DNA of 64,000 nucleotides from Solimicrobium sp040544425 (GCA_040544425.1 JBEONO010000013.1:62001-126000), one strand, 5' to 3'. Shown: positions 54,107 to 63,187, counted from the stretch's first letter. Program-made: numbers and translations. Notes: a model not told the origin generated them from the letters alone.

Positions 54107-55720
54107 CTAATTCTCCTGCGCCAGTTTGTAAGCACGTATCATGTCCGCCGCTTTTTCCGCAATCATGATGGTCGGTGCATTGGTATTGCCGGTGATTAGC
54201 AAAGGCATCACCGATGCATCAACCACGCGCAGACTTTCTATCCCAATCACTTTCAATGTCGGATCAACGACTGCCATCCGGTCGCTGGCCGGTCCCATCT
54301 TGCAGGTGCCCACCGGATGATATTCAGTGTCGGAATTGCGGCGCAAATAGTCTTCCACCTTGGACGGATTATCGCGCTCCAGTTCATACAACATCTTGCC
54401 GCGATACGGTGCCAGTGCGTCCGACTGCATGACATCGTAGGCCTGCTGGGTGGCCTTGACCAGTACCGGTAAATCACGCGGGTCGGACAGATAGGCCGGG
54501 TCGATCAGCGGCGCATCTTTCGGGTCGGCAGAATGCAGTCGGACCGTGCCGCGGCTCTTGGGGCGCATCAGGGTCACATGCAGGGTATAGCCGTGTCCCA
54601 GATGCTGGCGGCGCGTATGGTCATCAACAATCGCCACGCACAAGGCCAGCTGAATATCGGGATGATCGCGATTACCATCGGTGGAAATGAAGGCCTGGGT
54701 TTCTGCGACATTGCTGGTAATCCAGCCGGTGCGTTTCTTGCGCCATTCGGCGATGGCTTTGAATATCGTCCAGCCGCCTGGCAGCGAGACGCCAAAGGTC
54801 GCGTCCTTAGCCGGCGTGCGATAGATCAGGGTGGCCGACAGATGATCCTGCAGATTCTGCCCGACGCCGGGCGCATCCAATATCACCTCGATCCCCTGTT
54901 CGCGCAAATGTTCGGCCGGACCTATTCCCGACAGCATCAATATCTGTGGTGAGCCAAAGGCACCGGCACTGAGAATCACTTCACGGGCAGCTGCGACCAC
55001 ATTCAGCTTGCCTTGCTGCCGATATTCCACGCCGACCGCGCGCTTGTCCTTGATCACAACTTTACTGATGAGGGCTTCGGTAATCACCGTCAGGTTCGGG
55101 CGTGGCAGGTTCGGAGTGAGATACGCCTTGGCTGCGCTGCAGCGTTCGCCGTTCACCTGGGTCACCTGGGCTGGCGACACACCGAATTGCTGACTGCCGT
55201 TGTAATCCGGATTCAATGGAATACCGTTGGCCTGACAGGCGCGTTGAAATACACCATTCAATTTGCTCGGGCTGCGCAGGTAAGCCACATTCAAGGGACC
55301 ACCGACACCGCGGTATTCGGTCGCACCGAAGCATTCGTTATTTTCAGATTTCTTAAAATACGGCAGCACATCGGCAAAGCTCCAGCCGGTATTGCCCAAC
55401 GCGGCCCAGCCGTCATAGTCGCGCGGATTGCCGCGTGTGTAGACCATTGCGTTGACCGAGGACGAACCGCCCAGCGTTTTGCCGCGCGGCTGAAAACCGC
55501 GCCGCTTGTTTTTGAATCCCTGTTGCGGAATGGTTTGGTAATTCCAGTTAAACAGGCCCAGCGAGGCGCTGGCCGCGAATCCGATTGGGGCCTGAATAAA
55601 CACGGAGTTGTCGGCCGGTCCGGCTTCCAGCAGACATACCGATACCGATGGATCTTCGGACAGACGGGCGGCCAATACTGACCCGGCGGAACCTCCGCCA
55701 ACGATGATGTAATCGTACAT
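54107..55720 (-). CDS. GMC-family alcohol dehydrogenase (AlkJ-like)
   Basis: A 537-residue FAD-dependent oxidoreductase that would oxidise long-chain alcohols from AlkB to aldehydes. It has an FAD-binding V-G-G-G-S-A-G, then G-G-S-S-S-V-N-A-M, H-P-V-G-T-C-K-M-G and a C-terminal N-T-N-A-P-T-I-M-I-A-E-K-A. The ATG at 55720 is preceded by AAGG at about ten bases; the frame upstream to 55792 overlaps the rubredoxin gene. Sitting right after rubredoxin and alkB, it is the expected second step of alkane oxidation. A choline dehydrogenase-like role is the alternative. Confidence 0.88.
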   Translation of the reverse strand: MYDYIIVGGGSAGSVLAARLSEDPSVSVCLLEAGPADNSVFIQAPIGFAASASLGLFNWNYQTIPQQGFKNKRRGFQPRGKTLGGSSSVNAMVYTRGNPRDYDGWAALGNTGWSFADVLPYFKKSENNECFGATEYRGVGGPLNVAYLRSPSKLNGVFQRACQANGIPLNPDYNGSQQFGVSPAQVTQVNGERCSAAKAYLTPNLPRPNLTVITEALISKVVIKDKRAVGVEYRQQGKLNVVAAAREVILSAGAFGSPQILMLSGIGPAEHLREQGIEVILDAPGVGQNLQDHLSATLIYRTPAKDATFGVSLPGGWTIFKAIAEWRKKRTGWITSNVAETQAFISTDGNRDHPDIQLALCVAIVDDHTRRQHLGHGYTLHVTLMRPKSRGTVRLHSADPKDAPLIDPAYLSDPRDLPVLVKATQQAYDVMQSDALAPYRGKMLYELERDNPSKVEDYLRRNSDTEYHPVGTCKMGPASDRMAVVDPTLKVIGIESLRVVDASVMPLLITGNTNAPTIMIAEKAADMIRAYKLAQEN

Positions 55721-55727
55721 AAGTGGT

Positions 55728-55916
55728 TTACCTTTTTGTTGTGGTGGAATCAGACGCTTGCAGTTCGAAGTCATCGCGCAGCCGCACGGCACAGCCGGGA
55801 CAGGCGTAATCTTCGGGCAGTGATTTCCACAGCGTGCCGGGCTTCAAGCCTTCGTGTGGATTGCCAAGCTCTTCATCATACACAAAGTGGCATTCGGGGC
55901 ATTGGTAAACGCTCAT
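55728..55916 (-). CDS. Rubredoxin (alkane system)
   Basis: A 62-residue rubredoxin with the two Fe-binding pairs C-P-E-C (residues 6-9) and C-P-G-C (about 39-42), plus the Y-D-E and P-G-T-x-W blocks. It starts inside the alkB stop (ATGA overlap). It is the electron donor for AlkB. A C-P-x-C-x-x-x pairing without the usual G-K-x-x-F tail marks a slightly unusual second loop. Confidence 0.9.
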   Translation of the reverse strand: MSVYQCPECHFVYDEELGNPHEGLKPGTLWKSLPEDYACPGCAVRLRDDFELQASDSTTTKR

Positions 55917-57115
55917 TGTGCTGTCTCCAGCGTTGCTGCTGCGAGACGGTAGCGACGCATCAGGCCCGCGCGTTTTCCGGGTTGGAAATTAATCATGGAG
56001 GGATTGCCGCCCACGCAGGCGACCACGCGATGATCCATGACGCGAAACCACAGTGGCGGAATATACGCCAGCAAAAACATGCCCAGATAACCATTGGGTA
56101 ATTCGGGCAAATTTTTGAAATGACGCAGTGACTGGTACCGGCGGGTCGGGTGGGCGTGGTGATCAGAATGACGCTGCAGATGAAACAGCGCCCAGTTGGA
56201 GAACACGTGATTGCTGTTCCACGAGTGATGCGGCTGACAGACTTCGTAGCGCCCTGGAGCGCGCTCCAGGCGCAACAGGCCATAGTGCTCGACGTAGTTG
56301 GCCGAGGTCAGCTGAAAGTTGGCCCAGAACGAGATCACCAGCAGCAGCGGCAGCGCTGCAATACCCAGCCAGATCAGCAGAGTCGTCCACAGCACCAGAG
56401 TAATCAGGGCCGGTTGCAAAATTTCATTATGCAGCGACCAGACCGCTTGTTCGCAACGCTGCAGGCGATCGACTTCAATCTTCCAGGCACGCATCAGCGC
56501 GCCCGGCATTTCGCGCAGCACGAAGGCGTAGATCGATTCACCCATGCGCGACGAAGCCGGATCGCTCGGCGTGGCCACGTCGCGATGATGGCCGCGATTG
56601 TGCTCGATAAAGAAATGGCCGTATCCGGTCGGTGCCAGCACCAGCTTGGCCAGCCAGCGCTCCAGCGGAGTATTTTTATGACCCAGCTCATGACCCAGAT
56701 TGATCCCCAGGCCACCGCCCATCCCGGCCGAGAGAATCAAGGGCAGTTCCGCGTACCAGGGCAAATGATGCGTCGCCAAAAACCACACTGAGCCGATAAA
56801 GGTGGTCCAGAGGATCGGCAAAGTGGCATAGGTGATGTAACGATAATAGCGATCCGCTTCCAGTGCAGGAACTGCTTCTTCCGGCGGATTGCTGCGGTCT
56901 TCACCGAGCACGAAATCGAGCAGCGGGATCATCAGATAGACAAAGATCACCGGCACCCAGGCCAGATACAGATTGCCGCTGAAGGTAATTAACAGCGGGC
57001 CCGAGCCGATGATGGCCGGTACCAGAATCGATAACCACCAGGCGTAACGCTTGCGGTCGTGGTAGCGCTCGGCTGCGACCGGCACAGTTGATGTGTTCAA
57101 AATATGTCTCCCCAT
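55913..57115 (-). CDS. alkB: Alkane 1-monooxygenase
   Basis: A 400-residue integral-membrane diiron hydroxylase that converts n-alkanes to 1-alkanols with rubredoxin as donor. The histidine motifs are complete: G-H-E-L-G-H-K, E-H-N-R-G-H-H-R-D-V-A-T-P, L-Q-R-H-S-D-H-H-A-H-P and the hallmark N-Y-V-E-H-Y-G-L. About six membrane helices are visible. The ATG at 57115 gives a normal family length, but a TTG at 57100 has GGGGAG seven bases upstream and may be the true start, as TTG is used elsewhere here. The frame stays open upstream through a 160-bp palindrome. Confidence 0.93.
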   Translation of the reverse strand: MGRHILNTSTVPVAAERYHDRKRYAWWLSILVPAIIGSGPLLITFSGNLYLAWVPVIFVYLMIPLLDFVLGEDRSNPPEEAVPALEADRYYRYITYATLPILWTTFIGSVWFLATHHLPWYAELPLILSAGMGGGLGINLGHELGHKNTPLERWLAKLVLAPTGYGHFFIEHNRGHHRDVATPSDPASSRMGESIYAFVLREMPGALMRAWKIEVDRLQRCEQAVWSLHNEILQPALITLVLWTTLLIWLGIAALPLLLVISFWANFQLTSANYVEHYGLLRLERAPGRYEVCQPHHSWNSNHVFSNWALFHLQRHSDHHAHPTRRYQSLRHFKNLPELPNGYLGMFLLAYIPPLWFRVMDHRVVACVGGNPSMINFQPGKRAGLMRRYRLAAATLETAQ

Positions 57116-57130
57116 TGTTTTTTTAATGTA

Positions 57131-57290
57131 AGTACCTCTCCACAGTAATTTTGACCGGTTGGAAGCTGCGTCTTTGCCCGCCTGGCGTTGTTGCTCGTCC
57201 TTGCTTAGATAACTAAGCGGCGTCCTCGCGCCTAGCCAGACGAACAAATCCACAACTTCGAACCGGTCAAAATTAATGTGAAGAGGTGCT
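57131..57290. repeat. 160-bp interspersed palindrome upstream of alkB
   Basis: The outer arms, 31 bp each (57135-57165 and 57256-57286), match at 28 positions and extend a few bases further. The centre is CTTAG-ATAA-CTAAG, with G-U-compatible pairing outside it. The element lies in the probable alkB leader between alkB and its divergent AraC-type regulator, and would fold into a long hairpin if transcribed. It keeps an open frame in phase with alkB. Confidence 0.75.
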
Positions 57291-57299
57291 AGTTTCTCT

Positions 57300-57329
57300 T
57301 TGACAGTACTTCGTGACAAGCTCTAATAT
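57300..57329 (+). promoter_or_regulatory. Sigma70-type promoter of the AraC gene
   Basis: TTGACA (57300-57305) and TAATAT (57324-57329) are separated by 18 bp, 29 bp before the start codon at 57359. Confidence 0.7.
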
Positions 57330-57358
57330 GGACAGCACATCGTCTTTTACTGCCATGC

Positions 57359-58390
57359 ATGAATAATGTCACGCCTACGCTGGATACGCCAGCGGTGAAC
57401 CCTACCTACTTGCGTCTGTTGTGCCACACGCTGCGCAATCAGGGTGTCGACCCCGAGCCGATTCTGCTGGAGGCTGGCCTTGGTCCGCTGCAGGCCTTGC
57501 TGACGCGCGAGACCCCCGTTACCCATCGTGCGGTGAATCATTTGATTCATGCTGCACTGCGGATCAGCGGTGACCCGGCGCTGGGTTTGCACCTCGGCAT
57601 GGCGGTGCAGATTTCGGCGCATGGCGCGATGGGTTACGCGCTGGTTGCAAGCAGCACGCTGCGTCAGGCTCTGGAAGTCATGGTCCGTTACGCGCCATTG
57701 CGCCATGCAGCAATTCGCTTCCGTTTACGTGAAACCGGGCAGGGTGCGGCGTTTGAATTGATTGAGCGGATTGATCTTGAGAGCGGCCATGAATTTGTCA
57801 CGACATTGATTTTCGGTGCTGTGGTTATTTTGCTGCAATCGGTGGTCGGCAATGAGTTAAATCAGGTCAGCGTTGATTTGCCGTTTCCGGAACCAGCCTG
57901 GCGTTCCGAAATTGCCACCATGTTCCGCGGTCAACTTCGCTTTGACAGTCGTCAGCTCACCTTTTATTTGAGTCATGCCTTATTGGACTACCCCTGCATC
58001 ACCGCCGATCCGGCCGCCTTTGCCCAGGCGACGATGGAATGCGAACGACAGATGGCCGCGTTGCAGGGCCCGGTCGACGCCTTTGCGCAGCGGGTGCGCG
58101 AGCTGCTGGTAGGTCGTGAGAGTGATTACCCAACCATTCCCGAGGCGGCGCAGTTTTTCAGCATGTCGGCCCGAACGCTGATGCGCAAACTGGATAGTGA
58201 AGGAACCAGTTTTCAGGCCTTGCTGGATGAAGCACGTGCTGCGCGGGCGCGCCAGTATCTGCTGTTGACCAACCTGACCGTGGAAGAGATTGCACACCGT
58301 CTGGGTTATCAGAACACCTCGAATTTCAGCAAGACATTCCGGCGCTGGTTCAATGCCACGCCAAGCGAATTTCGCGCCGCCGGGCGCTGA
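57359..58390 (+). CDS. AraC-family regulator of alkane genes
   Basis: A 343-residue AraC/XylS-type regulator with an N-terminal arabinose-binding-like domain (about 20-200) and a C-terminal double helix-turn-helix (I-A-H-R-L-G-Y-Q-N-T-S-N-F-S-K-T-F-R-R-W). This OruR-like architecture is common in regulators of hydrophobic-compound degradation. Divergent placement from alkB suggests that it activates the alkane operon; its ligand is probably an alkane or its oxidation product. Confidence 0.9.
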   Translation: MNNVTPTLDTPAVNPTYLRLLCHTLRNQGVDPEPILLEAGLGPLQALLTRETPVTHRAVNHLIHAALRISGDPALGLHLGMAVQISAHGAMGYALVASSTLRQALEVMVRYAPLRHAAIRFRLRETGQGAAFELIERIDLESGHEFVTTLIFGAVVILLQSVVGNELNQVSVDLPFPEPAWRSEIATMFRGQLRFDSRQLTFYLSHALLDYPCITADPAAFAQATMECERQMAALQGPVDAFAQRVRELLVGRESDYPTIPEAAQFFSMSARTLMRKLDSEGTSFQALLDEARAARARQYLLLTNLTVEEIAHRLGYQNTSNFSKTFRRWFNATPSEFRAAGR

Positions 58391-58576
58391 TCAGTCACCG
58401 ACTACTTCGATCATGTCAAAATCAACTTTTGCGTAGCCGCAGTCGGGGCAGCTCCAGCTGTCCGGAATCTCACTCCACCGCGTGCCGGGGGCAAAGCCTT
58501 CTGCAGGCAAACCGAGGGCCTCATGGTATTCGAAACCGCACAGCATGCATTTCCAGCTTGTAGTTGGATTGTCCAA
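58391..58576 (-). CDS. Second rubredoxin
   Basis: A 61-residue rubredoxin with C-M-L-C-G-F-E-Y and C-P-D-C-G-Y-A-K-V-D-F, the full consensus. The start is taken as TTG 58576, with GGGAG eight bases upstream; the longer frame to 58660 has no family counterpart. It lies convergently next to the AraC gene and is closer to the classical AlkG-type rubredoxins than the one beside alkB. Confidence 0.87.
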   Translation of the reverse strand: MDNPTTSWKCMLCGFEYHEALGLPAEGFAPGTRWSEIPDSWSCPDCGYAKVDFDMIEVVGD

Positions 58577-58719
58577 AATAACTTTCTCCCGATGTCTTGA
58601 TTTGTTCGATGTCGCAGTGTCGCTTCGGGTGAGGTGGAACGCCAGCATCTTAAGTGCCAATCGTTAGTCAATTTCTGACATCGCGTTATTTTCAGCAAAG
58701 TTGCGCCGATCGGGCTGCA

Positions 58720-58784
58720 TAATCTCCGCAATAAAAGCAGGGAAAAGCTTGACCATGCGGAGATTAATCAACATAATCTCCGCA
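58720..58784 (+). promoter_or_regulatory. Triple repeat overlapping the Fic start
   Basis: TAATCTCCGCA occurs at 58720-58730 and 58774-58784, and its exact inverse TGCGGAGATTA at 58756-58766. The last inverted pair is separated by 7 bp, and the A of the fic start codon is the final base of the right arm. This looks like an operator that would block translation or transcription start. Confidence 0.65.
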
Positions 58785-59902
58785 TGAAAAGCGGAAATTA
58801 CACTTACATCTGGCAACGCAAAGACTGGCCCGACTGGCAATTTGATATGCAGGCCCTGGCACCCGCCTTGGCCGACGTCCACCGCGCGCAGGGCCGCACG
58901 CATGGCCGGATGGAAAACCTGGGATTTGATCTGCGCGATCAGGCTACGCTGCAAATACTGACTGAAGATGTGGTCAAGACCAGTGAAATCGAAGGTGAGA
59001 AATTAAGCGTCGCCTCGGTCCGATCGTCAATCGCCCACCGATTGGGCATAGATATTGGCGCCCTGACTCCTTCGGACAGAAATGTGGACGGCATCGTGCA
59101 GGTGGTGTTGGACGCGACCAATAATTATGCGCAGCGATTGACGCAGCAACGGTTGCAGGCGTGGCATGCGGAGCTGTTCCCGACCGGGTTTAGTGGCCTG
59201 GTCAAAATTCGCGTTGGTTGCTGGCGTGATGATGCGCGCGGGCCAATGCAGCTTGTGTCCGGAGCGATCGGTCGGCAAAAAATTCATTTCGAAGCACCTC
59301 CGGCAAACCGGTTGAATAAAGAAATCAAAGAGTTCCTGAACTGGTTCAATGCCAAACCTGTCATGGATCCAGTTCTGAAAGCGGGCCTGGCTCACCTGTG
59401 GTTTGTGACGCTCCATCCCTTTGATGACGGTAACGGTCGAATTGCACGCGCGATTGGTGACAAGGCGCTGGCCATGGCGGAGCATTCACCGCAACGTTGT
59501 TACAGCCTGTCTGCGCAGATTCAGCGTGAACGCAAGGATTACTACCGGCTGCTGGAAAATACGCAAAGAGGCGACATGGATGTCACCGAGTGGCTGAACT
59601 GGTATCTGGGCTGCCTGCATCGATCTATCAATGGCGCAGAATCGACTATCGCTACCGTGCTGGCCAAAGCCAATTTCTGGAAAAAGTGGGCGGGGTCGAG
59701 TTTGAATGAACGGCAAATCAACATCATCAACCGAATGCTCGACGGGTTTGAAGGAAAACTGACGAGCAGCAAATGGGCCGTTCTGACGAAGTGTTCACCG
59801 GATTCTGCATTGCGTGATGCGAATGATTTGGTCAGGCGCGGATTAATGCGCAAATCTGAATCCGGAGGCAGAAGTACCAGCTACGAATTGATTTTGGACT
59901 AG
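58784..59902 (+). CDS. Fic-family AMP transferase
   Basis: A 372-residue Fic protein. It has an N-terminal DUF4172-type region, an inhibitory-helix motif T-S-E-I-E-G ([S/T]xxxE[G/N] form, about 66-71), the Fic core H-P-F-D-D-G-N-G-R-I-A-R (about 209-220) and a C-terminal winged-helix-like region. The inhibitory helix makes this the class II arrangement, where the glutamate blocks ATP until activated. It probably modifies a cellular target by AMP transfer; no partner antitoxin gene is needed or seen. Confidence 0.88.
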   Translation: MKSGNYTYIWQRKDWPDWQFDMQALAPALADVHRAQGRTHGRMENLGFDLRDQATLQILTEDVVKTSEIEGEKLSVASVRSSIAHRLGIDIGALTPSDRNVDGIVQVVLDATNNYAQRLTQQRLQAWHAELFPTGFSGLVKIRVGCWRDDARGPMQLVSGAIGRQKIHFEAPPANRLNKEIKEFLNWFNAKPVMDPVLKAGLAHLWFVTLHPFDDGNGRIARAIGDKALAMAEHSPQRCYSLSAQIQRERKDYYRLLENTQRGDMDVTEWLNWYLGCLHRSINGAESTIATVLAKANFWKKWAGSSLNERQINIINRMLDGFEGKLTSSKWAVLTKCSPDSALRDANDLVRRGLMRKSESGGRSTSYELILD

Positions 59903-60214
59903 TCGCCGCACCAATGTTTGTACAAACGCTTTCAATTAGATCAATGCCTGAGTTCACGCTCTAATTTTCCGTCGTATTTGATTGCCAGATTTGGCACAGC
60001 CGTCATGTTGACGTCATACGCCATCGTTAGTATGTGACGTCTTTATTGATGTTGTCGTAAGGAAATTATTGGTTCGGCAATCCTTACCGCAATTATTCAT
60101 GCACGGCGATGTTTGAAGCCGGAGAAATGCCAGTACAATCCGGACACGCATGAAATCGGTGCGCGTGTTTAATCCCTGATATGGAATTTTTAACAGTTCC
60201 GCGAGGCTTGGTCC
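59903..60214. other. 312-bp intergenic region before the EAL-GGDEF gene
   Basis: No gene is seen. An imperfect inverted repeat GACGTCATAC (60010-60019) with GTATGTGACGTC (60030-60041) lies inside a TTGACG-N17-TATGTG arrangement and may be a regulated promoter for the downstream gene. Confidence 0.4.
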
Positions 60215-62065
60215 ATGTACCTGAATAGCAAAAATTTTGAAGAGCCGTCGGCGCAGGATCTGTCCAGGGAACTGGACCGGATTATTGCGAACGCGGCGAT
60301 CAAAATGTTGTTTCAGCCTATATTCAGCGCCGACAGCGGCAGCGTCATAGGTTGGGAAGCACTGTGCCGTGGACCGGCCGATTCGTCGCTGCATCTGCCC
60401 CTGCAACTGTTTGATGTCGCTGCAGCCAATGGCCGTTTGATTGGATTGGAATGTCTGGCACTGAAGCTGGCATTGGGGCGTTTCAAACACCTGAATTTAC
60501 CGGGACAACTGTTCCTGAATGTCACGGTCGATTCACTGATTCATTCGAATCAATACCACGACTACATCTCTGAAGAATTGGTTGAGGTGGGCATACCTTC
60601 GAGCCGCATCGTGATTGAATTAACCGAATCGCGACCGGTCAACGATCCTGACGCGCTCGAGCGCGCGATTGCCGGATTGCGCTCGCTGGGCTTCATCATG
60701 GCGATTGACGATCTGGGCGAGGGCTTTGCCAGTCTCAAACGCTGGGTCAAGATGCGCCCCAATTTCGTCAAGATTGACCGCCATTTTATCGATGGATTGC
60801 ACGGCGATCCGGTCAAGCAGTTATTTATCCGCTCGATCGTTGAAGTCGCCAAGGGCATCGGCTGTGCAGTGATCGGCGAAGGCGTTGAAGATGAAGCCGA
60901 TTTGCAGTCCCTGCGGCATCAGGGCGTCGATATGGTGCAGGGTTATTTGATGGCGCATCCACTGCAAAATCCGCACACGGAAATTAAACCGGCGATCGCC
61001 AAGCTGCTCAACGACACCCGCGTTTCGATTTCAGCGTCCAAGAAAGAACAGGCCTTGTGGGGCAGTGCAACCTGCGCCCGCAATCTGGCCGCGCAGTTAA
61101 CGACGGTGACATCGGCGACCACCTGCAACAGTGCGATCAAGATGTTCGGTGCCGATTCCCAGTTGAATGCACTGCCGGTTCTCGATCACGAACGACGGGT
61201 CATCGGCGTGTTGCGCTCGAACGATGTATTGCGGCGCGGCTCGGAAATTTTCTTTAACGAAGTGTATGGCAAGCGCTCATGCAGCGTGATCATGGACATG
61301 CATCCGCTGGTCTTCGATGTCTCGGCGACGCTGCGCACCATGTCTGAGGTGGTTGCCAATCTGAATGACCGGCATCTGGTCGATGGCTATATCGTGACTG
61401 AAGATGGCCACTATTTCGGTTCCGGAAAAATGACCGATCTGCTCAAGGCCGTTTCGGATGTCCAGATTATCACCGCACGCTATGCCAATCCACTGACTCT
61501 GCTGCCGGGCAATGTGCCGATCGATGAACATATCAAGGAGTGCCTGACCAGCCAGAAAAATTTTGCTGCTGCCTACTTCGATCTGGATTATTTCAAAGCC
61601 TTCAATGATGTGTATGGCTACCGCACTGGCGACAATGTGATTCAGCTGGCGGCTCGACTGTTGTCTGATGAAACCGATACCGCGCTGGATTTTGTAGGTC
61701 ATATCGGCGGCGATGATTTTGTGGTGGTGTTCAGGTCGGAAGATTGGGAAGCCAAGGTCAAAAAGATTTTGCTCGAATTTGATCGCGTGGTGAAAAATCT
61801 TTTCAAGGATGAACACCTGACTGCCGGTGGCTTTGTTACTCAGAACCGTCAAGGGGTGGATGTGTTCCATCCTCTGGTGAGTCTGTCTGCCGGCATTGTG
61901 GTGGTTGAGCCCGGCGCAGTCGAAACCTCTTTCGAGCTGTCGCAGCAATTGGCAGAGACCAAAAAAATGGCGAAGAAAATGACTGGCAGCAGTTATTTTG
62001 TTGACCGCCGGAGTAGCCGCAAACAAGTCACTGAAATTGAAGACGACGAAAAAATCTTCAGTTAA
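60215..62065 (+). CDS. EAL-CBS-GGDEF cyclic-di-GMP protein
   Basis: A 616-residue soluble protein that may make and/or break cyclic di-GMP. The EAL domain (about 15-260) has E-A-L-C-R, L-N-V-T, I-E-L-T-E-S, D-D-L-G-E-G-F and G-E-G-V-E, so most catalytic residues are present. Two CBS motifs (about 280-420) lie in the middle. The C-terminal GGDEF domain has F-D-L-D-Y-F-K and G-G-D-D-F rather than G-G-D/E-E-F. The order EAL, CBS, GGDEF is reversed from the common GGDEF-EAL. No membrane segment or signal peptide is seen. Confidence 0.88.
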   Translation: MYLNSKNFEEPSAQDLSRELDRIIANAAIKMLFQPIFSADSGSVIGWEALCRGPADSSLHLPLQLFDVAAANGRLIGLECLALKLALGRFKHLNLPGQLFLNVTVDSLIHSNQYHDYISEELVEVGIPSSRIVIELTESRPVNDPDALERAIAGLRSLGFIMAIDDLGEGFASLKRWVKMRPNFVKIDRHFIDGLHGDPVKQLFIRSIVEVAKGIGCAVIGEGVEDEADLQSLRHQGVDMVQGYLMAHPLQNPHTEIKPAIAKLLNDTRVSISASKKEQALWGSATCARNLAAQLTTVTSATTCNSAIKMFGADSQLNALPVLDHERRVIGVLRSNDVLRRGSEIFFNEVYGKRSCSVIMDMHPLVFDVSATLRTMSEVVANLNDRHLVDGYIVTEDGHYFGSGKMTDLLKAVSDVQIITARYANPLTLLPGNVPIDEHIKECLTSQKNFAAAYFDLDYFKAFNDVYGYRTGDNVIQLAARLLSDETDTALDFVGHIGGDDFVVVFRSEDWEAKVKKILLEFDRVVKNLFKDEHLTAGGFVTQNRQGVDVFHPLVSLSAGIVVVEPGAVETSFELSQQLAETKKMAKKMTGSSYFVDRRSSRKQVTEIEDDEKIFS

Positions 62066-62186
62066 TACTGCAAATGGCCACAGTTGACGTCCGTATGGGT
62101 ATAGCATATGACGCAACATCCCATTTCGACTTCGTGAAAGCGGTTCGTTTCTGCGTTAGGTTGGAATACGACTTAAAGGGCGAGCA

Positions 62187-62420
62187 ATGCAGGCGCGAAT
62201 CGAATCCGAACTCTTACCCAGCGCAAAAGACACCGTATTGGATAACGAGCCTGTCAAGATGATCGTGGCAAAAAATGCCGATTGCAGGTATGTCGCGCTC
62301 AAGCCGGAATACGTGCTTTGCCAGGGTATGAAGCTCGACTATGTGCTCCTGCAACAAGGGTTTTCAATTCTGCTCAAGGCTGTGCACGAGAACGGTGAGT
62401 ATTTTTGGAAGGTCCAGTAA
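62187..62420 (+). CDS. Small hypothetical protein
   Basis: A 77-residue cytoplasmic-looking protein, not recognised. It has no membrane segment or signal peptide and contains a hydrophobic middle (Y-V-L-L-Q-Q-G-F-S-I-L-L-K-A). GGGCGAG lies before the ATG. It is 121 bp after the EAL-GGDEF gene. Confidence 0.5.
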   Translation: MQARIESELLPSAKDTVLDNEPVKMIVAKNADCRYVALKPEYVLCQGMKLDYVLLQQGFSILLKAVHENGEYFWKVQ

Positions 62421-62450
62421 TTGAGCTGGCCAGCGAAAGCAAAGCGATAT

Positions 62451-63182
62451 TCAGTTGAACAATCGCAGACCGTTAAACCAGGCAAGGTGAGTCCGCCGGG
62501 ATTGATGAGCCAGTGCCAGAAACGTATCGTCATTCAATGTCGTATCGAATAATGTCCACGCGTCGACAGGCAAAGCTAAATCGGCGGATGCACAGAATTT
62601 CGGTGGCTCACAGCTCAGATCAATATTTATTTTTTCCAGCCCTGCTGTGATGCCGGTTCCCAGTGCTTTGAAAAAAGCCTCTTTCAGGGTCCAAAGCCGA
62701 TAAAACAGGCGTTCTTGCTCATGCTGATTGGCGTTCCGGATTTGTTGGTATTCATCCGGATGAAAGAACTGCGCCGCAATGCTCAAAACGTCAATGTCTT
62801 GTCTGGTTTCGATGTCGACGCCAATTTCACCATCAAAGCTGACTGCGACGCACACCAGGTTTTCCGCATGCGATACATTGAAATGCGGGCGCGCTCCCAA
62901 ATTGCATAAACGAGGTTTGCCATGCGCATTGCAGTTGAACTGCAATCTGTCTGGCGCTGTGCCCGTGCAATGTGACAGACACAGACGCAGAAATATTTTG
63001 CTTAAAATATGCCTCTCTTGCAGATGGCGGAATTTGAATTGGCGGGCGTGTTCCAATTCCAGAGGCGAAATCATTGAAATCAGATTGGCACAGTTGGCAT
63101 AGTCCAGTTCTGACAAGTCCAGGTGCCACAGTTGGATGCCGTGACTTGTCTGTGCCGGTTGATCGATAGCTAAGCAATCCAA
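62451..63182 (-). CDS. 4'-phosphopantetheinyl transferase (Sfp-type)
   Basis: A 243-residue enzyme that attaches phosphopantetheine from CoA to carrier proteins. It shows F-N-V-S-H-A-E-N, the Mg-binding G-V-D-I-E-T and W-T-L-K-E-A-F-F-K-A-L-G. The start is TTG at 63182, with AAGG overlapping the stop of the upstream dipeptidase gene. No polyketide or non-ribosomal synthase gene is in the window, so its carrier-protein target is not known. Confidence 0.9.
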   Translation of the reverse strand: MDCLAIDQPAQTSHGIQLWHLDLSELDYANCANLISMISPLELEHARQFKFRHLQERHILSKIFLRLCLSHCTGTAPDRLQFNCNAHGKPRLCNLGARPHFNVSHAENLVCVAVSFDGEIGVDIETRQDIDVLSIAAQFFHPDEYQQIRNANQHEQERLFYRLWTLKEAFFKALGTGITAGLEKINIDLSCEPPKFCASADLALPVDAWTLFDTTLNDDTFLALAHQSRRTHLAWFNGLRLFN

Positions 63183-63187
63183 AAAAG

